DNA of 64,000 nucleotides from an uncultured Paludibacter sp. GTDB lineage: Bacteria; Bacteroidota; Bacteroidia; Bacteroidales; Paludibacteraceae. Below are positions 16,973 through 24,951 of the stretch, in pieces. The stretch spans positions 62,001-126,000 of the forward strand of contig CALCBD010000032.1 of NCBI GenBank assembly GCA_937897985.1. The letters are read 5' to 3'. The notes below the pieces were generated by a model that saw only the letters and a list, made by a program, of their open reading frames with translations, did not search any database and had not been told where the DNA came from. How positions within the stretch are numbered: position 1 is the first letter of the stretch; the number at the start of each line of letters is the position of its first letter. A program made the position numbers and the translations under genes.

Positions 16973-17409
16973 CATTCAGAGATTACTTTTTCCATCCTGT
17001 AATGTGGTATTCCGACCTCTGTAAATTCATCACTTACTATCAGGTAACCGAGTTTCTGATAAAACCCTGCAGCCGATTTTCTGGCGTTTAAAATAATTTT
17101 TCCGAATCCGCGTGATTTACAGAAATTTTCGGCAAAAGCAACAAGCTGAGAACCTGTTTTCTGATTTCTGAAACGTTCATCCACTGCAAACTGACGCATC
17201 TTTATTTCCTTCCGGTTCAATTTTGTAAGTATCAAAACTCCTGTCAGTTTTCCATCTTCAAAGGCTCCGATATGAGTGTCATCTTTCTCATTATCAAGGA
17301 AATCGTTGTAAATGCTCATGCCGAGTGGTTTTCTGAGTACGGCATCACGGAGCTCAAGTTCCTGTCTGTATTCATTGGACGAAAAGTCAATGATTTTTAT
17401 TTCCATCAT
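16969..17409 (-). CDS. GNAT family N-acetyltransferase
   Basis: A 146-residue acetyl-CoA-dependent acetyltransferase. The acetyl-CoA-binding core is visible: KEIKMRQFAVDERFRNQKTGSQLVAFAE, where RxxxxGSxL is the pyrophosphate loop (Q/RxxGxG/A-like), then GKIILNARKSAAGFYQKLGY. The start at 17409 (or the adjacent ATG at 17406) is set by the fold; the open frame upstream adds 16 unlikely residues. It converges on cdaA, with overlapping stop codons. A TATTTTTGC promoter lies at 17476-17484. The substrate is unknown. Confidence 0.9.
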   Translation of the reverse strand: MMEIKIIDFSSNEYRQELELRDAVLRKPLGMSIYNDFLDNEKDDTHIGAFEDGKLTGVLILTKLNRKEIKMRQFAVDERFRNQKTGSQLVAFAENFCKSRGFGKIILNARKSAAGFYQKLGYLIVSDEFTEVGIPHYRMEKVISEC

Positions 17410-17475
17410 ACATTTGTTGTTTAAATCTGACTGTGTTTTCAGTTTGCAGTGATGCATTCAGAATTTTTATCTGAT

Positions 17476-17484
17476 GCAAAAATA
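17476..17484 (-). promoter_or_regulatory. -7 box TATTTTTGC for the GNAT gene
   Basis: Full match to TAnnTTTGC on the minus strand, 67 bases upstream of the GNAT start. It falls 10 bases short of the stop of the upstream 96-residue gene. Confidence 0.45.
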
Positions 17485-17493
17485 ATTGAATTC

Positions 17494-17784
17494 TCAGTTT
17501 TTTGTTTTTTTCAGTTTCGAAATATTATTCGAGATTTTATTCAATACCCTGTGAAATTCAGCCTTCGTAGGCGGTTCACCAAAAAACAGGTCGTCAATTG
17601 TTTCCAGATTATACTTCAGCATTTTCCGAATCAGTTTTTCAGATGCCGATATAAATTCTTCTTCATTTTCACATTGATACGAAAGTAAGCCAAACTGGAG
17701 CGTGAGGTTTTCGTCAAATCTTTCTGATTCACCTAAAATAGCATTGTAAGTTTCGTCAGTTAAATCGTCAGTGTCAATAGCCAT
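17494..17784 (-). CDS. Small hypothetical protein, acidic and helical
   Basis: A 96-residue soluble protein beginning MAIDTDDLTDETYNAIL and ending NNISKLKKTKN. It looks mostly helical, acidic in the first half and lysine-rich at the end. The stretch FFGEPPTKAEFHRVLNKI is the most distinctive part. No signal peptide, membrane segment or catalytic motif is seen and I do not recognise the family. A weak TAAATTTG motif lies at 17958-17965. It has its own start 85 bases upstream of the GNAT stretch and may be transcribed with it. Confidence 0.65.
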   Translation of the reverse strand: MAIDTDDLTDETYNAILGESERFDENLTLQFGLLSYQCENEEEFISASEKLIRKMLKYNLETIDDLFFGEPPTKAEFHRVLNKISNNISKLKKTKN

Positions 17785-18084
17785 ACTGTTGAAATTTGAA
17801 TAGTTAATTATTGGGGATGATTTATCGGGTTATAAATAGAATTCCGCATGTGGACGGTTTTATGGTAATAATTAAAAATTAGTCTTTCAGTAATCCGGGA
17901 TGTTTATAAAAGGGAAAAAAGTTGTTTGCCGTTTGTAATACGTTTATGTTCAGTGCACAAATTTATTGAATCTATTTTAATTGAACAATATTCATCTGAA
18001 TTTTTTGCGGGTAATCAATGATTGCAGAATTTTACGCGGCCCGCCTTTCGGCATCTTTGGTGAGAAATATTGTATAAGAAAAAA

Positions 18085-18283
18085 GGCTGTCTCATCAATT
18101 GATTTTTTGAACAACCAACTTGCAATTTGTAAGTGATATTTTTGAATGCAACGACATAAAGTCGCAATGACACGAAGAAAATACTTTTGCGTAGCGTCTT
18201 AGCATTCAAAAATATGAATTATTCAATACTCAACTTACAATTTATCACTTTATGAAATTGTACAGGGATTTATGAGACAGTCT
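18085..18283. mobile_element. MITE-like or IS-remnant element with nested inverted repeats
   Basis: About 199 bases with imperfect terminal inverted repeats (GGCTGTCTCATCAA at 18085-18098; the complement of TTTATGAGACAGTCT at 18269-18283; about 11 of 13 match). A second, perfect 14-base inverted repeat lies inside (18136-18149 and 18202-18215). No gene long enough for a transposase is present. It sits in the 562-base non-coding gap 17785-18346, of which the rest is featureless apart from a weak promoter-like motif at 17958. Ends of this TGTCTCA type recall insertion-sequence termini, but the family cannot be named. Confidence 0.5.
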
Positions 18284-18346
18284 CTTCCTGAAATTTATTG
18301 CGTGACCAAAAAAGGGAATATGAAAGCCGTAAATACAGGTTTTATT

Positions 18347-21300
18347 TTATGTGTGTTCTTTTTTTGAATTCTCAATAAATTCCTTAGGAGTAATTCCATA
18401 TTGTTTTTTGAAACTGGTTGCAAAATAGGCCGGGCTGTTAAATCCTGTTTCATAAGCAATTTCGGCTATCGAAAGATCACTTTCGATCAGCATACGTTTA
18501 GCCGTCAGAAGTCTGATATTTATTATCAGGTCAATGGTAGATAAATTGGTGAGCGACTTTACTTTACGGTATAAATTAGTGCGGCTCATGCCCAGTTCAC
18601 CCGCAATAAAATCAATGTCGAGTTCCTGATTGGAGAAGTTATTCTGGATAATTTCATTGATCCGGTTCATAAACCTTTCGTCGGACGATACTACTTCAAT
18701 TCCCAGACTTTCAAGTGAGAATTTTTTGCTGTAAATACTCTTTAGTCGCTCCCTGTTTTGGAGCAAAGTATTGATTTTCAGTAATAAGTGTGATGTTCTG
18801 AATGGTTTTGTGATGTATTCATCGGCTCCCGCATTGAAACCTTCCTGTATCTGCATCGAGAGGGTGCGTGAAGTTATCAGAATGATGGGAATATGGCCTG
18901 TTTTGATATTGGTCTTAAGTTTCTTGCAAAGTTCAATGCCGGTAATATGAGGCATTATAACGTCGCAAAGTACAATATCCGGCATTTCATTCGTTGCAAT
19001 TTCCAGCCCCTGTTTTCCATCGGCAGCGGTAAGTACTTTGAAATTGGCCGAAAGTGTACGAGCAATAAACTGTCGGATATCATCATCGTCGTCAATCACC
19101 AAAACGGTCTGGTTCCCGGTGTCTAACGACAATGCCGGCAGGTCGATGTGTTCGTCGACTGAATAATTTTGTTTGTCATCGGCAATCTCCGATTCGCTAA
19201 AGTTATCTTTGTCGATAGGAATCACGACATTAAATACAGTGCCTGCATTAATTTCGGATGTAGCCCAAATGGAACCATGACTGAGTTTTACGATGGAGCG
19301 GGTAAGGCTTAATCCGATTCCCGAACCTGGTTGAATTTTCTTAACCGAAGCCTGAACCTGATAAAAAGGTGTGAAGATATCTTTCAGGTTTTCTTCCGAA
19401 ATCCCCAAACCATTGTCTTCCACTGTTATCTGTAACAGGTTTCCTTTCGCATCCTTCAGATCATCCTGAATATCAGCATGAAAATTACTTTTATCGGAAT
19501 TGGTTATTATTTTTAAGCCGAGTTGAACCTGACCATTTTCTTTTGAAAACTTAAATGCATTGGAAATCAGGTTAAAACATACTTTCTCGAATAGATTTTC
19601 GTCGAAAAAAGCCGTCAATTTTGTGTATGGATTTTCAAAAGTAAACGTTATTTTTTGTGTTTTCGCCAACTCGTTGAATGACAAATAGATCTCGGACAGA
19701 AAGTCGACCATATCGTTTTCCGACACATTTAACTTCATTTTTCCGGATTCTGTTTTTTGAAAATCCATTAATTGATTGACTAACAATAATAAACGATTCG
19801 CATTTTTTTGCATGAGTTGCAACGACTCCTTGTAAAACGGTGTGAGCAGTTCCGATTTATCAATCAAATCCACTAATGGAGTTAGTATCATGGTTAAAGG
19901 AGTGCGCATTTCGTGCGAGAAATTGGTAAAAAGCTGAATACGTTCTTTATGAAACTCGTCGCTTTTTTCCTGTTCAAGTTGTTTCAGCGTTATTTTTGCT
20001 TCCAGATTTTGCTTAATTTTCAAATAATAAAGAACCAATAAAAAACCGGCTGTAAACAACAAAAAATAAAACGTATAAGCCCACCAGGTTTTCCAAAACG
20101 GAGGGTGAATATGAATCCGGAGTGATATCGGGTTTTCGTTCCATATTCCGTCGTTGTTAGCTGCTTTAACTCTGAATGTATAGGTGCCCGGAGCCAGATT
20201 GGCATAATTCATTTCATTACGCGAACCGATATCGGTCCAGTTCCGGTCAACATTCCCGAGCATAATGGCATAAGTGTTATGTTCAGGAAATATGTAATTT
20301 AAAGCAGCGAATTTGATTGAAATGTTCGATTGATTGTAATTCAGGTCAATTTCATCAATCGTATTCAGATTTTGATGCAGAATTTTTGATTTATCGTTTA
20401 CCTCTATTTTGGTGTTATTTACCGAGAAGGAAGTAAATGTAAGTGGTGGAATGAAATTGTTTGAACTTAGCCTTTGTGGCTGAAAAGATATAAAACCATT
20501 GGTTCCGGAGAAAAACAACCTGCCATCGTAGCTTTTAAAAGCGGCTTTAAAACTTAATTCCAGCAGGTAAATGCCATTTTTGTTATTATACGAAGTGATT
20601 TTGCCGGTAAAGGGATTTAATTCTGAAATTGTTGATTTAGAGCCAATCCATATATTTTTATCTTCCGATTCAATCAATGAGCACACATCTTCGTCCAGCA
20701 ATCCGTCCGTTTTATCATAGTGGGCAATAATTCCGTTTTTTTCGGTATAACAATATAATCCGGAGCCATAAGTTCCTATCCAGATTCTGTTTTTCGAATC
20801 TTTAAATAAGTCGGTAATGTGTTTTTTGTTGATATTAAACGGTTCTGTTTTCGTATTTAACGAAATTGTTTTAACGGTGTTTTTTTTGTAATCGAACATA
20901 AACAACCCATCGAAACGTGTACCGATCAGTAATACATTCTCTTTGAGCAACAACAATGAACGTACATCGTTGAATGTATAGGTTCTGTTGCCGGAATTGA
21001 ATGTTGAACGAATTTGCCCGTTTTTCGAAATACAGTACAAACCATTATTGTCACCTGTTGCCCCTGCCCACAGATTTCCTTCGTTGTCTTTCAAAAGGTC
21101 ATACACTACTTTTCGCTCATCGTTCAGTTTATACAAAAATCTGAATTTATGGTTAATGGTATTAAAGAGAAAAATCTCAGACCTGCTGGTTCCGCAATAG
21201 ATATTATCACCTTCCTGATATAAGCATTTAATAATGTTTTTACTGTAACTTTCGTTCTTTTCGGAGTCAATCCGGTTGAAACTGAATTTGCGGTTTTTTA

Positions 21301-22438
21301 CATCCCAGCCGATAAGTCCCGCACCTTCCGATGCAATCCACAGATTATGCTTACGGTCTTCGACCATTATGCCAATTACGCCGGTGTACCTGTTGTTTTC
21401 GGCAGGATTGAAATATGCAAATCTCTTGTTGTTAGGGTGATAGCTCGAAACACCGCCGGCGTATGTTCCTACCCATAGTGTACCGGCATTGTCGTATTTT
21501 ACGGATAAAATTGAGTAATGATTTATTTCGCCACCCGGGATGTAAAGTTTTGAAAACGCAGTGAAACTGGCAGTAGCTTTATTGAACAGATACAAACCGT
21601 TGAAGGTGCCGATAATCAGATTCCCTTTACCATCGTCTTCAATTGCTCTTATGTTGTTGTTGTCTTCAATTCCATCGTTAATTGTAAATCGCTGCAGAGT
21701 ATTATTGCCGGGATTCAGTACACAAAGTCCCTTGTTGATGCCACCAAACCATATTAAACCGCTTTTGTCCTCGAATATTACACTAACCTGCTTTTCTTTG
21801 GGCTGATTGTCGATTTTATACTGATTAATCAGTTTGAAATTCTTGTCGAGATGAAGTATGCCCTGCCAAACCGTGGCTATGTAGACTGACTCATCTTTGG
21901 ATACACAAATATTACGAATCGGATTATCTTTTAAAAGTCCGTTGATGTAGTAACGGTCGAATTCGTTTTTTGCTTTGTTATAGATGTTTAAGCCTGATTT
22001 TGTGCCAACTATCAGGCGGTTCTGGTTATCGGTTGCGATAGCGAATACATAATTGTCGGATAGTGAATTTGAGTTTTTTTTATCATTAAAAAAAGTCAGA
22101 TACCTGCCCGAAACAAACTCCTTGCAAACGAGGCCATTAGTTGTTCCTATCCATAAATTCTGATCTTTGTCCTCGCAAAGCGCAACTATATGATTGTCGA
22201 GGCGGTTGTCGATAGTATCGAAATAATAGTTTTCAAATGATTTTCCATCGTAGCTATTCAGTCCTCCACGGGTTCCGAACCACATTAATCCTCTTGAGTC
22301 CTGCAGGATTGCAGTTACAGTAAGTTGCGAAAGTCCATCGTTAATAGTCAGAGGGGAGAAACGTACATCCTGCCAATCCTGAGCAAAAAGTGCGGTGTGG
22401 AAAAGAAGAAAGTATAGAAACAGTTTATTTCTTAACAT
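18347..22438 (-). CDS. Hybrid two-component system regulator (HTCS) of the polysaccharide utilisation locus
   Basis: A 1363-residue one-protein sensor and regulator. Domains in order: signal peptide (1-19); two seven-bladed propellers of Reg_prop repeats (about 25-690, repeats such as LWIGTTNGL, IWIGTYGSGLY); a Y_Y_Y domain (about 710-780, NYANLAPGTYTFRVKAANNDG); a membrane helix (about 788-808); a HisKA domain with FSHEMRTPLTMIL (His near 840); HATPase (DNGLGISEENLKDIFTPFY, GSGIGLSLTRSIVKLSHG); a receiver (VLVIDDDDDIRQF, phospho-acceptor in LCDVIMPHITG near 1158); and a C-terminal AraC-type DNA-binding domain (about 1265-1355). The periplasmic part should bind an oligosaccharide made by the locus enzymes and switch on the operon upstream. 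It is separated from the preceding gene by a terminator and has its own TATATTTGC box. Confidence 0.96.
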   Translation of the reverse strand: MLRNKLFLYFLLFHTALFAQDWQDVRFSPLTINDGLSQLTVTAILQDSRGLMWFGTRGGLNSYDGKSFENYYFDTIDNRLDNHIVALCEDKDQNLWIGTTNGLVCKEFVSGRYLTFFNDKKNSNSLSDNYVFAIATDNQNRLIVGTKSGLNIYNKAKNEFDRYYINGLLKDNPIRNICVSKDESVYIATVWQGILHLDKNFKLINQYKIDNQPKEKQVSVIFEDKSGLIWFGGINKGLCVLNPGNNTLQRFTINDGIEDNNNIRAIEDDGKGNLIIGTFNGLYLFNKATASFTAFSKLYIPGGEINHYSILSVKYDNAGTLWVGTYAGGVSSYHPNNKRFAYFNPAENNRYTGVIGIMVEDRKHNLWIASEGAGLIGWDVKNRKFSFNRIDSEKNESYSKNIIKCLYQEGDNIYCGTSRSEIFLFNTINHKFRFLYKLNDERKVVYDLLKDNEGNLWAGATGDNNGLYCISKNGQIRSTFNSGNRTYTFNDVRSLLLLKENVLLIGTRFDGLFMFDYKKNTVKTISLNTKTEPFNINKKHITDLFKDSKNRIWIGTYGSGLYCYTEKNGIIAHYDKTDGLLDEDVCSLIESEDKNIWIGSKSTISELNPFTGKITSYNNKNGIYLLELSFKAAFKSYDGRLFFSGTNGFISFQPQRLSSNNFIPPLTFTSFSVNNTKIEVNDKSKILHQNLNTIDEIDLNYNQSNISIKFAALNYIFPEHNTYAIMLGNVDRNWTDIGSRNEMNYANLAPGTYTFRVKAANNDGIWNENPISLRIHIHPPFWKTWWAYTFYFLLFTAGFLLVLYYLKIKQNLEAKITLKQLEQEKSDEFHKERIQLFTNFSHEMRTPLTMILTPLVDLIDKSELLTPFYKESLQLMQKNANRLLLLVNQLMDFQKTESGKMKLNVSENDMVDFLSEIYLSFNELAKTQKITFTFENPYTKLTAFFDENLFEKVCFNLISNAFKFSKENGQVQLGLKIITNSDKSNFHADIQDDLKDAKGNLLQITVEDNGLGISEENLKDIFTPFYQVQASVKKIQPGSGIGLSLTRSIVKLSHGSIWATSEINAGTVFNVVIPIDKDNFSESEIADDKQNYSVDEHIDLPALSLDTGNQTVLVIDDDDDIRQFIARTLSANFKVLTAADGKQGLEIATNEMPDIVLCDVIMPHITGIELCKKLKTNIKTGHIPIILITSRTLSMQIQEGFNAGADEYITKPFRTSHLLLKINTLLQNRERLKSIYSKKFSLESLGIEVVSSDERFMNRINEIIQNNFSNQELDIDFIAGELGMSRTNLYRKVKSLTNLSTIDLIINIRLLTAKRMLIESDLSIAEIAYETGFNSPAYFATSFKKQYGITPKEFIENSKKEHT

Positions 22439-22478
22439 GATTATTTAAAAGACTATTGAGGTATGTGTCTGATAGCTT

Positions 22479-22487
22479 GCAAATATA
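22479..22487 (-). promoter_or_regulatory. -7 box TATATTTGC for the HTCS gene
   Basis: Full match to TAnnTTTGC on the minus strand, 41 bases upstream of the HTCS start. Together with the terminator at 22525-22556 it suggests that the regulator is transcribed on its own. Confidence 0.55.
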
Positions 22488-22524
22488 TGAAAAACTATCG
22501 TTAAACCGGCTTTTATTACAAAAT

Positions 22525-22556
22525 GCAGCGTGTTGATTTTTCAGTCAACACGCTGC
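22525..22556 (-). terminator. Terminator after the 777-residue FN3/T9SS gene
   Basis: A perfect 12-base GC-rich stem (GCAGCGTGTTGA and its complement) with an 8-base loop, followed on the minus strand by ATTTTGTAATAAAA. It lies 18 bases after the stop at 22574. Confidence 0.8.
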
Positions 22557-22573
22557 AATCAATTCGTGAATCT

Positions 22574-24907
22574 TTACTGAATTATAATTTTATTTGTTAA
22601 GTATCCGCCTGAAATGCCCCTGAATCGAACAAGATACATTCCTTTTGTTAAATCTGTTTTGAGTACACCCGAAACTCTGCTCTTCATAACAAGTGTTCCC
22701 TGAAGTCCGTAAATTTCTATTTCTCCTGTTTCGGGAACAAAAATATCTTTACCGCAGCTCCGGATCAGATTTGAAATCTGAACATTTTTAGCTGCCAATA
22801 ATCCGGCTGCAACAGCGAAACTGTTTGATGCCGCCGATAACAGCGAGTTTGAATATGTAATACCATCTCCTGTTGCTGCAACTTTGTAGGTACATAAACT
22901 TGCAGAGTCCAAACCAACAACATTGTAAGTCCCGGTTGACTGGCCACTTACAGTAAAGTTCTTATTTAAGGGTTTTCCGTAGTTCCATACCGAGATTATG
23001 TAACCTGTCGCATTGGGAACAGGAGTCCAGCTTGCCGTAAAACCACCTGCTATTATATTTGTTGCCGCATTCGGCGCAGCTGGAGTTGGTAAAGCAGTAG
23101 TACCGGGAAGTGTGGGCCGAACAATAATTTGTGAAGCGCTCATAGCACTCGTCACATTGTTTCTGAGCCTTAATGTAGTAGATGTGGAACGTGAAATATT
23201 CTCAACATACGTGGTTTCTAATTTGTTCGTATTGTATGTATTGATTAAGTTCCAGGTGGTTCCATCTAACCCGAGCTCTTCGAGAACAATTGATTTTCCA
23301 TCCGAACCGGAGAATACGTGAACCTCAACCTGTGCAACACTGTTTACAGTAGGGAAAACAACAGCAGCAGTGGTAAGTTTGTCAAAACTAATGTTGTTTA
23401 CGTGTGTTTCTCCATTTACACCGGTGGTTGTGCCACCATAGATAACCGCATGTTCAAAGCTGAATCCGTTTGATTTCCAGCTTGGATAGCTGCCTACCGC
23501 GGGCAGGTTTGTACTTGGAGTCGGAACAGGATTACCCCACGTAACAACATCACTAAAGTCAGTATTTATGCTGTTAACATTGGTAGCAGTTGTTATACAT
23601 TCGGTTGCAGTCGACGGAGTTGAATCCACAGCTCCTTTTGCAACAACCTGATAACTGTAGGTCGTGCCCATCAAAAGATTTGTGATAGCCAAACCTGATG
23701 AGGTCTGACCACTCACTGAAATTGTTTTTATAAGAGTAGTGTTCTGATATACAAGTACATCGTAACCTGTAGCATTTGAGACCGGAGCCCAGTTGGCGGT
23801 AAAGCCGGAGCTTGTAACATCAGTAGGTGCAGCGTTAACAGGAGCCGGCAAACCAAGTGTGGTAATTGACGGTGAAGATTCACTTAGCTGAGAGTTAGCA
23901 TAAGTGATTTTATCAGCTATTGCTTTAACCTTGTAGGTATATGCAGTTCCCGATTTCAGACCGGTAATTGCTACAGTTCCTGTGGCTTGTCCGCTAACAC
24001 TCAATGTTTTAACTACCGAACCTGCTTCGTACACTTCAATTTCGTAACCGATGGCATTTGCTACTGTAGTCCAGTTTGCATTAAACCCGTTGTTTGTTGC
24101 TTCTGAAGCTGCATTTGCAGTGGGAACAGGTAACTCGGCAACCTGTTTGCCTACAGCAGCCGCCCATGTTGTTGAAACACGTACGCCGCTCACCTGAAAT
24201 TTGGTAACACTGCTGCCTGTTGTCCTGAACCGGATACCATCAATAGCAGCAGCAACATCTTTTGAACTGTTATTATCAACTACATCCGGAGCTGGCTCAG
24301 TTGCCGAACCTACAACAGGATTTACGAAGAGTGAGGCTGTTTTGGCAGTCCAGTCGTATTTAACTACCAACAGGAATGTTTGACTTACATCGGCATATTC
24401 AGTGGCTGCAAATCTGTAATCCCCACTCGAAGAACTTGCACGTGTGGTCGCAAAGCGGAATTTTGTGGCATCCAACGTACCTTTGCCAATTAATACTTTT
24501 GGTCCGTTTCCTCCGCCAATGGACAAAGCCATAATTTCAGAATTTGTCTGATTTTGTGCTACACCGGGTTTACACATTAGTGATAAATAGATTACTCCCG
24601 AACTGAACGAAGACGGCAAAGGTCTGACCACTTTGAAATCGGAACCTCCGGATGTGTAGTCAGAAGTTACTAATTTCCCAATGCCCGATAAGGCATACAT
24701 ACCATTTCCATCGCCGTAGGATAGTGGTTCCGATGATAAATTTCCGATTGTACCCACCACAGCACCATTGGTTGAAAGTGTGTTTGTCCAGCTTGTTTCG
24801 GTTAATAAACTGGCACTTGAGTAGTTGAATGTTTCATCTAATACTACCTGCGCATTTGCCCAAAAAACCGATAAGGCAAAAGTGATTATAAAAGTTAATT
24901 TTTTCAT
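22574..24907 (-). CDS. Modular secreted protein: lectin-like domain, FN3 domains, T9SS sorting domain
   Basis: A 777-residue protein with signal peptide (MKKLTFIITFALSVFWANAQ). Residues about 24-250 (VVLDETFNYSSASLL...) look like a concanavalin-type beta sandwich. Two fibronectin-III domains follow (about 255-345 and 352-440; each has NGFNANWTTVANAIGYEIEV-like cores and an AYTYKVKA end). Then comes a beta-rich domain (about 445-595), a third FN3 (about 600-695) and a C-terminal T9SS domain (EIEIYGLQGTLVMKSRVSG, LTKGMYLVRFRG, TNKIIIQ). There is no catalytic motif. It should be displayed at the cell surface, possibly binding the target polysaccharide. It shares its FN3 / beta domain / FN3 / sorting-domain plan with the neighbour 24952-27831, 44 bases upstream, and probably shares a transcript. 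Confidence 0.85.
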   Translation of the reverse strand: MKKLTFIITFALSVFWANAQVVLDETFNYSSASLLTETSWTNTLSTNGAVVGTIGNLSSEPLSYGDGNGMYALSGIGKLVTSDYTSGGSDFKVVRPLPSSFSSGVIYLSLMCKPGVAQNQTNSEIMALSIGGGNGPKVLIGKGTLDATKFRFATTRASSSSGDYRFAATEYADVSQTFLLVVKYDWTAKTASLFVNPVVGSATEPAPDVVDNNSSKDVAAAIDGIRFRTTGSSVTKFQVSGVRVSTTWAAAVGKQVAELPVPTANAASEATNNGFNANWTTVANAIGYEIEVYEAGSVVKTLSVSGQATGTVAITGLKSGTAYTYKVKAIADKITYANSQLSESSPSITTLGLPAPVNAAPTDVTSSGFTANWAPVSNATGYDVLVYQNTTLIKTISVSGQTSSGLAITNLLMGTTYSYQVVAKGAVDSTPSTATECITTATNVNSINTDFSDVVTWGNPVPTPSTNLPAVGSYPSWKSNGFSFEHAVIYGGTTTGVNGETHVNNISFDKLTTAAVVFPTVNSVAQVEVHVFSGSDGKSIVLEELGLDGTTWNLINTYNTNKLETTYVENISRSTSTTLRLRNNVTSAMSASQIIVRPTLPGTTALPTPAAPNAATNIIAGGFTASWTPVPNATGYIISVWNYGKPLNKNFTVSGQSTGTYNVVGLDSASLCTYKVAATGDGITYSNSLLSAASNSFAVAAGLLAAKNVQISNLIRSCGKDIFVPETGEIEIYGLQGTLVMKSRVSGVLKTDLTKGMYLVRFRGISGGYLTNKIIIQ

Positions 24908-24951
24908 GCTTCAAATTTCTATTTTGATGAATTTTTAAATTTATTTGTTGA

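Noticed and set aside
18015..18209. 64-residue open frame on the minus strand
   Set aside because: It lies across the MITE-like inverted repeats and has no protein-like features.
17785..18346. Search for a copy of the tRNA-Arg 3' end as an attachment site
   Set aside because: No match longer than a few bases (GTGACC only) was found, so no attachment site is claimed.
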